Assembly: GCF_047663525.1 (NCBI RefSeq)
Contig: NC_092603.1
Span: 2,314,001 to 2,378,000, forward strand
DNA length: 64,000 bases
Direction: 5' to 3'
DNA from: Anas platyrhynchos
Taxonomy: Eukaryota > Chordata > Aves > Anseriformes > Anatidae
Part shown: positions 9,111 through 20,503 of the stretch, one piece after another
Numbering within the stretch: position 1 is the stretch's first letter
Layout of the letters: each line of letters begins with the position of its first letter
The notes under the pieces: model-generated
The model's database searches: none
Told to the model about the DNA's origin: nothing
The model's input: only the letters and a program-made list of their open reading frames with translations
Translations under genes and position numbers: made by a program

Positions 9111-9535
9111 TTAATTAAGGGGGCAACTTATAACAATGTTGAGCTGAAAACTTTGTTTTTTTCCCCAAACCCATGCTGACTTTCCACCCTGATTAAACTC
9201 CCAAATTTCAGCAGAATTCTCTTGAATACTGTTGTCATAATTTCGTAATTTCAGCAGAATTTGCTTTAATACCGCCTGCAGCTACCTGATCACAGAACTG
9301 AGTTTTAAATGAAATTGTTTAAAATCAGTTTTTTTTTCACAGGAATTTGCCATCCCTCCCCTTCCCTTCTCTGTTTTCCCCACTGTCGTTTATTTGAGTA
9401 ATTAATGTGCGATTATCACTGGCCTCAGCCCAAAATTAACAGGTTTTGTTGTTTTAAGGAGGAGAGGTGCGGGGGGGAATACGTTTGGGTTGGGATTTAA
9501 TGGAAAAAAAAATGGGGAAAAAAAAAAAAAGTCCC
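9111..9535. other. Intergenic, no recognised feature
   Basis: AT-rich, with two similar AATTTCAGCAGAATT segments near 9205 and 9250. No gene is seen. Confidence 0.4.
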
Positions 9536-9539
9536 TAAA

Positions 9540-9968
9540 ATGCCTTTCGCAAAATGGCGGCCGGGACCTCCCCTCAGAGCCGCCTCAGAGGTGGCGGGTT
9601 TCGTTCCGGCCGCTGATTGGCTGGCTGCCTCCGTTGTCCCGCCCTTGCCGGCTGCTGATTGGCTCCCGCCTCTCCCGCCTGCGAGGTTCTCCCTCCTCCC
9701 CTGGTTGCTGTCGTTGTGTTGCGAGACAGGGAAAAATTCGCTTTTTTTGGCCGTTTTTTGCCTTTTTTTGGCCCTTTTTCTACCTTCTTACGCGCGTTCT
9801 CGCAGCGCTGCACGCGGGCGAGCGCTTGGAGCTGCTTTCGGCACTCCCTTCCTCTGCTCTGCGCCGCGATGGAGGCAGCGGGACCAGCGGGACCTCCGCG
9901 GGGCCGGGATGGCGGCAGGGGCCGGGGTCGTGGCAGGGCCCGGCGGCACACGGTGAGTTCGGGTTCGG
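9540..9968 (+). CDS. Putative first exon with CpG-island promoter
   Basis: The promoter part (9540-9860) has two GATTGGCT boxes (inverted CCAAT, near 9616 and 9657), GC-rich sequence and a pyrimidine-rich initiator region. An ATG at 9869 opens 28 codons (9869-9952) rich in Gly and Arg, MEAAGPAGPPRGRDGG first, ending in ACG at a strong splice donor GTGAGT (9953). Partial copies recur at 10560-10690, where the start codon is lost, and the promoter part recurs at 11280-11430. I do not recognise the gene, and no matching second exon is seen. It could also be the decayed start of a gene lost from this locus. Confidence 0.4.
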
Positions 9969-10089
9969 GGGCAGCGTTGCTGGGGGGGGGGGGGGGGTTC
10001 ACATTTTGTGTAGCCCCCTGAAGGGTTCTTGCAAGGGACTTGACGTATTGGGGGGAGGGCCCCGCTCACCCCGCCCACTTGCGCATGGT

Positions 10090-10330
10090 CTGTATTGGAA
10101 GCTGAAGCCGCGCGGTGTCTGTGGCTGCGGCCTACAACCTGGTGGGCAGCGTTTTGGGATTGGGGCTGCGATTAAGGTTGGCATTGGGATTAGGGCTGGG
10201 GCCGGGGCTGGGGTTTGGGCCGTGAATGGGCTCGGGGTGGGGGCTGCGCCGGCTGGCCTCGGCCTGGGAGGGGGGCGGGGGGGGGGCCCGGGCGCATGCG
10301 CGGGCTAGGAGCCAGGCCTGTCAGGGTAGC
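10090..10330. repeat. GC-rich repeat module, copy at 12110-12290
   Basis: The block with GGTGGGCAGCGTTTTGGG and a run of GGGATTGGGGCTGGGGCC-type hexamers is nearly the same as 12110-12290, including the GGGCGCATGCGCGGG NRF1-like palindrome (10289-10303 and 12106-12120, in a different order). Together with the repeated exon and promoter pieces it shows local duplication of a CpG island. Confidence 0.7.
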
Positions 10331-10559
10331 TGAAATTGGGATTATTGATGAGATTGGGATCGAGATTGATGCCGGGATTGGGGTGCTAGAGGCGGTCAAG
10401 CCCTCCCCTGTTTCCCAGGCTGCTTCCAGCTTTCTCCCAGCTTCTTACCGTTACCTTCTCACCGTGGCGTCACCTTCCCACATGTTTCAATTGTCGTTTT
10501 TCTGTCTTTTCTGACTTTCTCCCTTCCTTCCAGGTCCTTCCTCCTCTGCAGCACCCCTT

Positions 10560-10765
10560 GTTGGAGCTGCTTTCAGCGCTCCCTTCCTCTGCTCTGCACC
10601 GTGATTAAGGCAGCGGGACCTCCGCGGGGCTGGGGTCGTGGCAGGGACCGGGATTGCGGCAGGGCCCGGCGGCACACAGTGAGTTCGGGTTCGGGGGGAG
10701 CGTTGCTGGGGGGGTCCACGTTTTCTGTAGCCCTCTGAAGGGCTCTTGTAAGGAGTGGGGCTGGG
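10560..10765 (+). pseudogene. Degenerate copy of the 9840-10040 exon unit
   Basis: Repeats GCTGCTTTCAGCGCTCCC, then the Gly/Arg exon, with the initiating ATG replaced by GTGATTAAGG, the donor region ACACAGTGAGTTCGGGTTCG, and the block GTAGCCCTCTGAAGGGCTCTTG. The loss of the start codon and a shortened Gly/Arg stretch make it a broken duplicate. Confidence 0.7.
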
Positions 10766-10999
10766 AGGAGCCCCCGATTAGCCCCGCTCACTCTGCGGTT
10801 GTTCGGCCGGTTGCCGGATGTGCCGTGACGTCATTTCCAACTTTCTCCCTTCCTTCCAGGTCCTTTCTCCTCTGCAGCACCCCTTGCTGCCCCCCCGGGT
10901 GCTGCATTCCCAGGCACAAGCTGCCCTCAGAGGACCCTTGTAGATTTTGGCCCTTGGAGGCCGCTGAGCGGTGTCGGATAACCCGACCGAAAGGCCCTG

Positions 11000-11272
11000 G
11001 GACAAACGGACACAATGACCAGTGTTCTGTGCTGTAAGCCCATTTATTACTGAGTGACATTATCTTATATAGTGTCAAAGCGTCCCACTCAGGAACCCAG
11101 GACCCCACCCACTGTGCCCAAACCCCTCCCTTCATGCATGCAGGCACAACCCAGAATAATCCCACAGAGCGGAGGCTCCTGAGATATGGCGGTGGGGCTG
11201 CCTGTGGAGGACAACAACGAGGACAAGGATTCTGTGACGTAGAGTAAGCGCTCTAAGGCAGCCGTTCACGTT
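11000..11272 (-). mobile_element. Possible LTR of a third type (minus orientation)
   Basis: Read on the minus strand it has TATATAAGATAATG followed by CAGTAATAAATGGGC and ends CAGCACAGAACA. This is a TATA-box, polyadenylation signal and CA-terminus layout. It interrupts the duplicated CpG-island module. No paired LTR is visible, and the ends are estimated. Confidence 0.4.
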
Positions 11273-11430
11273 GTTGTCCCGTTGTTCGTGCCCGTTGTCC
11301 TGCCCTTGCCACCTGCTGATTGCCACCCGACTTTGAGGTTCTTCCTCCTACCGTGGTTGCTGTCGTTATGGAGAGGGACAAGGAAAAATTGGCTTTTTTT
11401 GTCTTTTTTGTCTTTTTTCTACTGCCCTAC

Positions 11431-11997
11431 TGTCGTGGTTTAACCCGGCCGGCAGCTAAACACCACGCAGCCGTTCGCTCACCCTCCCCCCTCCCTCTCT
11501 GGGACGGGGGAGAGAAATGGAAAGTGAAGCCCGTGAGTTGACATAAAGACAGTTTAAAAAGACAGGAAAATAATAATAACAAAAATAATAATAATAATAC
11601 AATGATGACAATAGTACTACCACGAATAATATGTACAAACAAGTGATGCACAATGCAATTGCTCACCACTCGCTGACCCATGCCCAGCCTCACCCCGAGC
11701 ACTCCGGCCCCCTCCCCCGGCTAGCCACCCCTATCTATTGTTTAGCATGACCCCAGATGGGATGGAATACCCCTTGGGCTACTTTGGGTCACCTGCCCTG
11801 GCTCTGTCCCTTCACAGCTCTTGCCCCTTGGCAGGACAGAGCAAGAAGCGGAGACGTCCTTGGCTTGGTGTAAGCACTGCTCTGCAACAATTCAGACAGC
11901 GGGGGGTTATCAGCACTCTGCTCATCCTAAGCCAACACACAGCATTCCACCAGCTCCTAGGAAGAAAATTAATTCTGTGCTAACTGAAACCAAGACA
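11431..11997 (-). mobile_element. Solo ERV-L LTR
   Basis: A 567-bp LTR reads TGTCGTGGTTTAACCC ... GAAACCAAGACA on the plus strand, so it is in minus orientation. CTAC directly flanks both sides (11427-11430 and 11998-12001); a five-base duplication with one mismatch (CCTAC/CTACT) is not clear. It interrupts the pyrimidine tract of the duplicated promoter module. Confidence 0.9.
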
Positions 11998-12399
11998 CTA
12001 CTATATTAACTATTTAATTTAATTTTATTTAACTATTATATTAACTATTTTATTAACAAGGCTGACCTCAGCCTGGGCGCAGGGGGGAGCCGGAGCTGGG
12101 CCCGGGCGCATGCGCGGGACAGGGAGCGGGAAGCTGCGTCTGTGGCTGCACCCAACAAGCTGGTGGGCAGCGTTTTGGGATTGGGGCTGCGATTGAGGTT
12201 GGCATTGGGATTAGGGCTGGGGCCGGGGCTGGGGTTTGGGCCGTGAATGGGCTCGGGGTGAGGTCTACGCTGGCCGGCCTCGGCCCCGGCGTGACCAGGG
12301 GGGTTGCAGGTAGCGCACCCCGCCACGGCCGGGGGTGCCGGTCGTGGGCACGCTATTTTTTTGTCCTGTTTATTTTTTTGGAAGGGCTTTCCCAGTCTT

Positions 12400-13000
12400 C
12401 CTTCTAATCTTCTAGCTAAGGCAGCTGGCTGCTTTTTTTTTTTTTTTTTTTTTTCTGGGATGTAATTAAAGAAGAATAAAGGTGAAAAGAAGCATAAAAT
12501 AGTATTAATCGGTAGAATTAATAATCTGTGTGCAGCTGCAGCAGAAAAGCAGACAAGAGAGGGAAGAGGGATGACACCTGGGTACAAGCTAGTAGCATCA
12601 CTAGTCGGTCGAGGGAAGTGATTGTCCTGCTCTACTCTGTGCTGGTGCAGCTTCACCAGCTGTGTGCAGTTCTCATCGTGGTCTACAACTTTGTCATGAG
12701 ACAGGGTGGAGAGGCAGGTGACCTGTTCTCTGTAATCACCAGGGATAGGACCCTCAGGAATGGTGTTAAGCTGAGGCAGGGGAAGTTCAGGCTGGACATC
12801 ACAAAGAGGTTCTCCACCGAGAGGGTGGTTGCAGACTGGAGCAGGCTCCCCAGTGTGCAAGCCACATCTGAAGCCAAGCCAGGCTTTGTCGTATGGAGTC
12901 TGGGGTACCTGCAGCCCACGCTTATAACCACCATTTATCCCCCCCGCCAAATTCAATCCTAAAACTTCTTTGAAAACACTATTTCACAGTATGTCCCCCA
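12400..13000. other. Poly-T and diverged CR1 fragment
   Basis: A T run lies at 12431-12454. On the plus strand, 12590-12860 is a diverged piece of CR1 ORF2 C-terminal sequence (GVKLRQGKFRLDI, STERVVADWSRLP). 12860-13000 holds nothing I recognise. Confidence 0.65.
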
Positions 13001-13439
13001 GCACTGAATGTTCCTCCTGCAAGTTTTTCCTGCGTCCTGCTGTATTTCCTCAAAACCAAAACTTTTCTCCTCCTTAGGAGCTTATTCGTAGATGTTTGGT
13101 TTTCCAATAAACCCCTCATCCAGGTGGGCAAAGCCCTTCCTTGGTGATTATTTTCCAACAATAGTACCAAGATCTGTGGCACAAGCGCTGCTCTGTTTGA
13201 ACAGCAGCCAGCATGCTGTTCTATACTCAGAAAATATTGCAGGGGGAACTGAGATAAGGGATGTCTGCGAACCAAGGATGTCAGCACAAGCAGGTGCTGG
13301 CTTATTTCCTTCCTTTTTTTCAAATTCAGCTTCTTGCTGGGCTGGAGACTGTTTGGGGAGGGTGTCATGTCACACATCTCAACTCCCTTTGAGCTTTGAG
13401 TGCTGATAGGCAATACATTTCTTTTAACTTCTTCTAGTA

Positions 13440-13615
13440 TTTCATGTCAATATAAACTTCTTTCTCTTTTCTCTTTCTCTTTCTCCTTTTCTTTCTCTTT
13501 TTTACTTCTTTCTTTCTTCATCTTTTTTTTTTCTTCTTTCTCCTTCTCCCTTTCTCCCATCCTTTCACCCTTCCTCCATTTCCCTCCAGCAGACCACAAG
13601 CCCTCTCCCCAACCA
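13440..13615. repeat. Polypyrimidine (CTTT/CTTTT) microsatellite
   Basis: A CT-rich low-complexity tract just upstream of the first lectin-like gene. The reverse strand gives a Lys/Glu-rich frame that is not a gene. Confidence 0.85.
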
Positions 13616-13758
13616 CAGTTTCCCCATGTCCCCTCCAGATCCCCACAAGTCCTCAGACCCGGGGGGCTTTGCTGGCCCCCCAACACTCAACCCTCTTCTT
13701 GCTATTGCATCATGCTCCAGCAGTTTTTGCCAGAGAACAAGACGGGTGGATGTGATCA

Positions 13759-15701
13759 ATGAATCCCGATACTTCCTTGACTCCCATGGAGAAAGAAGTC
13801 TGTGAAAATACTCACCCCGAGCAAGAAGTGCTGAACCCTCCAAGAGATGCAGAAAAACAATGCAAATGGGGTAATGCTGGGGGAAAGTGAGATCTGGCTC
13901 AGGTGGGACACTGGTGGGATGGGCACCAGCCAGGGTGTTTTGATGGGTGAGGACAGACTCTGAATTTTATCACCGGCCATGGTTTTTAGGTGAGGGGTGG
14001 ACAGGCTCTGAATTTTACTGTGTAGCCATCTCTAAATCCATCTGGAGGACCTCAAAGGAGGGAGCTCCTATCCCAAGGGGGAGGGCTACAGGATCAACCA
14101 TGGATCCAGCAGAAAAAGGGCAACTGGGGGGTGGAAAGACCCAGCCCACATCTCCTGCTCTCTTCTCCACCAGACTCCAGCCCCCATGGGATGGGAAGGA
14201 AATGTCATCATGTGCAACAGCTCTTGGCTCCGCTGTGTGTGGTGCTGAGTGTCCTTGTCCTCGCTCTGGTGGTGGCCTTGGTTGGTGAGTCCCACTGGAG
14301 CATCCCCACAGCAGGGAGATTGGCCAGGAACCTGTTTCAGGGATGGTGTGGGGAATTCCAGGATTTTCCTAGCAGGATGAGAGGCCCCCCAAGCATAGCA
14401 CTGAGCCTGCTTCATGGGCACCCCCTTTTGTCCCCTCAACCAGGCTCTACTCAGCCTTTCCAAGGGGGTGCCCCACGTTGGCGCATCCCAGCCCCCCTAC
14501 ATTTGCTGGAGGGGAATACATATAGTTTAAAAAATGCTATTTTTCTACTTTTTTTTTTTTTTTTTTTGGTGGCTGTCCATGCATCTCACCTGCTCGGTTT
14601 TCTCCTGTTACAGTTGTGCAGTTGCAGTCTCGCTCATCACATCCCCAGTTCTCCCACGTGTGCCCAGCCACATGGATCGGCTTCCAAAGCAAGTGCTACT
14701 ATTTCTCAGGAAATAGAAGTGACTGGAACACCAGCTTGGAGAACTGCAAGGCCTTGGAAGCCTCCCTGACCTCCATAGACAGCCTGGAGGAACTGGTGAG
14801 AACTGGGCACAAGCCCCAGCGCCGGTTCTGGTGTGGAATATGTGTGGGACTAGACTAAAATCCCATTTCCCCCCCAAATTTCACCCACTGCCAAAGCCAG
14901 GAGAAGATGCACTGGGGAAAGCATCAGCCTGGGCTGGGGAATGAGCAATATCACATTATTTTCTCCAGAACTCCCTCCCTACGTCCAGATGGGTGCTGTC
15001 CTGAGCTTTGCCCTCAAGGGGCTTCCTTTTTCTGTGAAACTGTAGAATTGTAGAATGCAATCACCTTCCTATAACAGGGTGCTCTGCATGCTGGAGGCAG
15101 AACCTGGCTGAGTTTTGTTTTGGGAAGACAGGATCGCCTAAAACCTGATTTATTTTATTTCATTTTTTTTCTTCTCTAAAGGATTTCATCAAGCGCTACA
15201 AGGGCCAAGGAAACCACTGGTTCGGGCTGCACAAGGAAGATGATGGCCAGTGGAGGTGGACCAACGGCACAGTCTTCAACAACGGGTCAGTCCCTCTGCC
15301 TGTTAGGGTTGGGTGCTTTGGGTTGGCAATTGGGCGGGAGTTCTTATAGGGTCTGGGATGGCCTTGTTTGGGACGGGGACCTCCTCCTGTCACCACAGCT
15401 CTTGTTTTCCATGAGAAGCTTGGGGCGGACCAAGGATACTGCGCTCTGAACCCCTATTAAACCTTGAACACTGCCCCTTGTGACCTTCCCAGGAGAGGAG
15501 ACCTCAGGTTTTCTTCCTGTTTTTTTGGGTAGTTTTCCTACTTACTTCCCTTTTACTCACTCCTGAGTGTGTCTGTATTGCAGGTTTGAGGTGCAGGGAG
15601 GTGGCCCCTGTGCGTACCTAAACCAGGAGAGTATCAGCTCAGCCTTCTGCCAAACGAAGAAATACTGGATCTGCAGCAGGCCCAACAACTACGTCCTCTA
15701 G
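13759..15701 (+). CDS. C-type lectin-like type II membrane receptor (B-lec/CLEC2-like), five exons
   Basis: Exons are 13759-13870, 14174-14284, 14614-14795, 15182-15285 and 15584-15701, all with GT donors and AG acceptors and matching phases (1, 1, 0, 2), giving 208 residues. Exon 1 (start MNPDTSLTPM) is the short cytoplasmic tail. Exon 2 has a membrane segment (LLAPLCVVLSVLVLALVVALV). Exons 3-5 form the lectin-like domain: HVCPATWIGFQSKCYYF, then WFGLHKEDDGQWRWTNGT, then ending YWICSRPNNYVL. Six domain cysteines are in usual places. The carbohydrate-binding EPN/QPD and WND motifs are missing, as in NK-complex lectin-like proteins. This is the ligand-type half of the MHC lectin pair known in chicken. 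It appears intact. The exact orthologue needs a tree. Confidence 0.85.
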
Positions 15702-16290
15702 AGGCAAAAGATTTACCCTGAGTAAAAGATCCCATAAACATAAAGCTCATGATAGTGACAGAAAAAATGGTAAATCTTATTTAGGTCTGCTTCTTTGCCA
15801 CAACAGTATTGCTCAGTTTCCTTTCTGCTCAGATTCGTGCAGGCTCTGTCAATCTTTTGTACTCAAGTCAGCAACATTCCTGTTTGTTTCTCTGGCTCTA
15901 CAGCAGAAAATAGTGTTTTATTTTTTTCTACATTTGCAAATGGCATCTCTGTAATAATGAATTTGAAACTTGTGAATCTGAAGTGCTATGGGATTATGCT
16001 ATTATACTTTACACTACCTATTGGAAGGAGGACAAGGAACGATTGGAACAGATGGAAGTATGCTATTATGCTGCTATACTTTACACTACATATTGGAAGG
16101 AGGGCAAGGAACGATTGGAACAGATAATGTCTGGATGTGCGGATACGGATGGATTTTTTAATAAAAAAATATAAATTGGAAGCTAATTGAAACAGAGCCT
16201 ACACTAATACTCTTGGCTGTGCTTGGTTGGGTTCAAACACTGAAATTCCTCACAGAGCCGTAACAAGGAGGGTTGGTTTCACCCCAAGTA
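15702..16290. other. Spacer between the lectin genes, with a short tandem duplication
   Basis: Holds the 3' UTR of the upstream gene and an approximately 65-bp direct duplication (about 16003-16065 and 16072-16132; TACTTTACACTAC ... GGAACGATTGGAACAG). No other gene is seen. Confidence 0.6.
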
Positions 16291-17547
16291 TTAGCAGCAA
16301 GCATCCTGCAGGCTGGTCTTTTCGGGGTGGGCACTGCACAGCTCTCTGTCTCCTGCAGTCTTTGAAAGGAGATGGAAGGGTTCTGTCTGGCAAACCCACT
16401 TGTGGTTGCTCCCACAGCCATCGTATTCCAGCGACTTCTCTACAAAGGTCACGCAGCCGTTCTCCACACTCCCAAGGGAACCAAACCTGCAAACCAAAAC
16501 CATCAGCACCCAAAAGCAGCTCCTTTCTCTCTTGGGAGAGGGGGCAATGGGAGCTTCTCCCCCAGCCTGTCTCACTGGGCTCCAGGAGGCTTCTTGCTGC
16601 AGGCTTGCCCAGATGCGCGTGCAGATTGCTGTGCTTGCACTACCATCTGGCCCCTTCCTCCACTGGAGCATGCCCAGGGCATTAAAACCACGTTGGCTGC
16701 ATAGGTGTGATGAGATGGTGGGTTACAGTGCTCAGTACAGCCAACTTTCAGGCTGCAAAGCCTTACCGGGGCATTGCAAGACTGTTGTGGACACCAAATA
16801 TTGAAGATATTGGGGCAGAAGTGGAGCAAAGCTGCTCCGCACACCACGGGTTGCAGCTGTACTCACATGGTGGCGTCAAAGGAGGAGTTGTCCACCCATT
16901 TCCCTATGTAGTTGGATGCCTTTAATCCAATCCACACCGTTAACTTGTCCTGGTGGATGATCTCACGTAAGTGCTCCTGGTGAATGGGAGAGGAGTGGTG
17001 GCTTCCAGGGGCCTTCAGCAAGAGGCTCGTTGGGATGCAAAGCTGGCTTTTTGAACCCACTGGGTTAATCCTCAAAGAGACGGGCCCTAAACACCACCCG
17101 TGCCTTGGGTGCTGCCTTGCTCAGCGAGTGGAAAGAGCTTAAATTCAGAGCCTGAGACACTGGGGGCTCCCCCCGAGCTCTGTATCCTTTCCTTCTGTGC
17201 CAAAGGTGGGAAGGGGCCTCCAAAGCCCTTTAGGAAGAGATTCAGCCCTGTTTCTACCTCTTAGCAGGTGGTGGCTTGGAGCTACCAAGCCTCCTGCCAC
17301 CAGCCAGCAGCTCCAGGGCAATTTTTGCCCCTCTAGCCACCAAAACCCAGGACTTTTGGGTCCTTTTCAAGCCTTCTCCACTCTGCACTTACCGTATCGG
17401 TGGTGTTTCGGAGCACGGCCAGATGGGACCCCCGACTTTCGCAGTCTTTTTTGCCTTCCATCCAAGTCCCAGTCGATTTGGAAACCTGGTAGCACTGGTC
17501 CCCAAAAAGCTGCCAAGACTGGGGGCACAGCTTGCAGCCCCCGTGGC
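16291..17547 (-). CDS. NK-receptor-like C-type lectin-like domain (B-NK/KLR-like), three 3' exons
   Basis: On the minus strand the exons are 17547-17393, 16976-16867 and 16486-16291 (stop), with correct AG/GT sites and compatible phases. They encode CKLCPQSWQLFGDQCYQV, then LTVWIGLKASNYIGKWVDNS, then ENGCVTF and HKWVCQTE, the order of a lectin-like domain. After the last domain cysteine there are about 30 extra residues, including CC just before the stop. No Ca2+-binding lectin motif is seen, as in KLRB1-type receptors. It converges on the upstream lectin gene, fitting the known chicken B-NK/B-lec arrangement in opposite orientations. The 5' part (cytoplasmic tail, membrane segment) is not clear. 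Confidence 0.78.
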
Positions 17548-17699
17548 CTGGAGAGGAGACGGAGCCATGAGACACCCCAACAAGTGCTTGAGGTCTCGCT
17601 CAAACCAGCCAAGAGGCACTGGGGAGGGAGCTCTCTCCTCTCCCAAATTTTTCCTGCACGCTTTTCCCACCCATCCACCACAAGGAGGACCTGGTGGGG

Positions 17700-17990
17700 T
17701 GAGCACGGGGAAGGTGGAGAGGTGCCTCCTCCTCCTGGAGGCCCACAGAGGATGGAGATGATCAGCAAAACGAGCTCCTCCTCACCATGCTCATCGACAC
17801 CGAGCTGGGCTCGCAGCCCACTGGGGACACCCATCCCACCCCAGGGACACCCCCGGGGAAGGGGTTACCTGCGGAGCCGTTCCAGTGGCAGAAGTAGCGC
17901 AGCAGGGAGGGAGCCACGCATACCTCCGTCCTGCTCCTTCCCCTGGCCTCGCTCTTGTTTTGCTGAGCGTTGGGAGGTGTCGGCGTCTTC
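17700..17990 (-). other. Probable 5' exon region of the NK-like lectin gene, unresolved
   Basis: Upstream of the domain exons on the minus strand, a possible exon (about 17800-17742) reads EEELVLLIISILC and ends in a GT donor in phase 1, as the next exon requires. The hydrophobic run is only about ten residues, short for a membrane span. A further block at 17990-17867 ends in GSAG at a GTAACC donor. No start codon with a tyrosine motif (ITIM) was found. The gene may be 5'-damaged. Confidence 0.35.
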
Positions 17991-18271
17991 TGAAAAACTT
18001 GGAGGCAAAATTTTGGGGTGAGATTGAGGCTGTTTGGGCACAACACCGTGAAAACCTTGCAGGGCTGAGTTGGGTTCCCCAAGCTATTGTGCAAGCTCCT
18101 TTTCTGGTCATGATTGCACCCAACTTTGGCAATAGCATAAAAATGTTGCTTGTGCCCTCCACCATTTTTTAAAGGCTTTTTTTGTGTGTTTTTGTTGTTG
18201 TTGTGTTTGTTTGTTTTCAGAGGGGAATTATTCTTGTTGGATGCATCCTGTGGCATCCACATGGAGCAAAA

Positions 18272-20503
18272 TTACAGAATCACAGAATCACAGAGTTGTC
18301 TAGGTTGGAAGAGACCTCAAGATCATCGAGTCCAACCTCTGACCTAATACTGACAAGTCCTCCACTGAACCATATCGCTAAGTTCAACATGTAAACGTCT
18401 TTTAAAGACCTCCAGGGATGGTGACTCCACCACTTCCAGCCCATTCCAATGCCTAACAACCCTCTCAGTAACATTCTTCCTAACATCCAACCGAAAATAC
18501 CCCTGGTGCAACTTAAGCCCATTCCCCCTCGTCCTGTCACCAGGCACGTGGGAGAACAGACCAACCCCCACCTCACTACAGCCTCCTTTAAGGTATCTGT
18601 AGAGAGCGATAAGGTTGCCCCTGAGCCTTCTCTTCTCCAGGCTGAACAAGCCCAGCTCCCTCAGCCGCTCCTCATAGGACTTATTCTCCGGGCCCCTCAC
18701 CAGCTTCGTCGCCCTTCTCTGGACCCGCTCAAGCACCTCCATGTCCTTCTTGTAGCGAGGGGCCCAAAACTGAACGAAGTACTCGAGGTGCGGCCTCACC
18801 AGAGCAGAGTTTAATATCTTGATGAAGATATTAAAGAGGACCGGCCCCAGCACCGAGCCCTGGGGGACGCCACTAGTGACTGGCCTCCAACTGGACTTGA
18901 CTCCATTTACCACGACTCTTTGGGCCCGCCTATCCAGCCAGTTTCTAACCCAACGAAGCGTGCGCCAGTCCAAGCCCAGAGCAGCCAGTTTCTTGAGGAG
19001 AATGCTGTGGGAGACGGTGTCAAAAGCCTTGCTGAAGTCAAGGTAGACCACATCCACAGCCTTTCCCTCGTCCACCCAGCGCGTCACTTTGTCATAGAAG
19101 GAGATCAGCTTCGTCAAGCAGGACTTTCCTTCCATAAACCCATGCCGACTGGGCCTGATCGCCTGCTTGCCCTGCAAGTGCCTGTCGTGGTTTAACCCGG
19201 CCGGCAGCTAAACACCACGCAGCCGTTCGCTCACCCTCCCCCCTCCCTCTCTGGGACGGGGGAGAGAAATGGAAAGTGAAGCCCGTGAGTTGAGATAAAG
19301 ACAGTTTAATAAGACAGGAAAATAATAATAACAAAATAATAATAAAATAATAACAATAATAATACAATGGTGATAATAGGAAAGTAATAATAGTATGTAC
19401 AAACAAGTGATGCACAATGCAATTGCTCACCACTCGCTGACCGATGCCCAGCCTAACCCCGAGCAGTCCGGCCCCCTCCCCCCAGCTAGCCACCCCTATA
19501 TATTGTTTAGCATGACGTCAGATGGTATGGAATACCCCTTTGGCTAGTTTGGGTCACCTGTCCTGGGTCTGTCCCCTCCCAGCTCTTACTGCACCCCCAG
19601 CCTGCCTGTTGGCAGGACAGAGCAAAAGGCTGAGATGTCCTTGGCTTAGTATAAGCACTGCTCTGCAACAATTAAAGCATCGGGGTGTTATCAGCACTCT
19701 TCTCATCCTAAGCCAAAACACAGCATTCCACCAGCTACTAGGAAGAAAATTAATTCTGTGCTAACTGAAACCAGGACAGTGCCGCATGATGACTCTCAAG
19801 AGGATCTGCTCCATGAGCTTCCCTGGCACTGAGGTCAAACTGACCGGCCTGTAGTTCCCCGGCTCTGCCCTCCGGCCCTTCTTGTAGATGGGCGTCACGT
19901 TTGCTAGCCGCCAGTCAGCTGGGACCTCCCCCGATAGCCAGGACTGCTGATAAATGATGGATAGGGGCTTGGCCAGCTCCTCTGCCAGTTCTCTCAGTAC
20001 CCTTGGGTGGATCCCATCCGGCCCCATCGACTTGTGCACATCCAAGTGCCGTAGCAGGTCACCAACCAGTTCTTCGTGGATGGTGAGGGCCACATTCTGC
20101 TCCCCATCCCCTTCCACCAGCTCAGGGTACTGGGTATCCAGAGAACAACCGGTATTGCTGCTAAAGACTGAGGCAAAGAAGGCATTGAGCACCTCCGCCT
20201 TTTCCTCATCTCTAGTAACTAAGTTTCCCCCCGCATCCAGGAAAGGATGGAGATTCTCCTTAGTCCTCCTTTTTGTGTTGATGTATTTATAAAAACGTTT
20301 TTTGTTCTCTTTAACGGCAGTAGCCAGATTGAGCTCCAGATGAGCTTTGGCCTTCCTAAGTTTGTCCCTGCACAGCCTCGCTACATCCTTATAGTCCTGC
20401 CTAGTGGCCTGCCCACTTTTCCAAAGATTATAAACCCTCTTTTTTCTCCTAAGATCAAGCCACAATTCTCTGTTCAGCCAGGCTGGTCTTCTTCCCCGCC
20501 AGG
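18272..20503 (-). mobile_element. 5'-truncated CR1, split by an LTR
   Basis: On the minus strand the element runs from about 20503 to the ATTCTGTGATTCTGTAAT tail at 18272, interrupted at 19183-19778. The parts encode reverse transcriptase from KSGQATRQDYKD through [13 protein letters not shown] and DFSKAFDTV; part of the palm region including the FADD box is missing in the 3' piece. At 20503 CR1 sequence joins ERV-L pol directly. The low-coordinate flank is not ERV sequence but the lectin-gene side, so a simple insertion into the provirus does not explain it. Confidence 0.88.
19183..19778 (-). mobile_element. ERV-L LTR inside CR1, flanked by GTGCC duplications
   Basis: This 596-bp LTR (TGTCGTGG ... 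CCAGGACA) has GTGCC on both sides (19178-19182 and 19779-19783), the five-base duplication usual for ERV-L. It differs from the LTR at 25636-26231 at about one position by eye. It behaves as an independent solo LTR inserted in CR1, although it lies where the 3' LTR of the neighbouring provirus would be. Confidence 0.92.

Noticed and set aside
9490..10308. 272-codon plus-strand frame over the CpG island
   Set aside because: It runs through promoter motifs and the splice donor into a GC-rich array. Only the 28-codon exon portion has support, in another frame.
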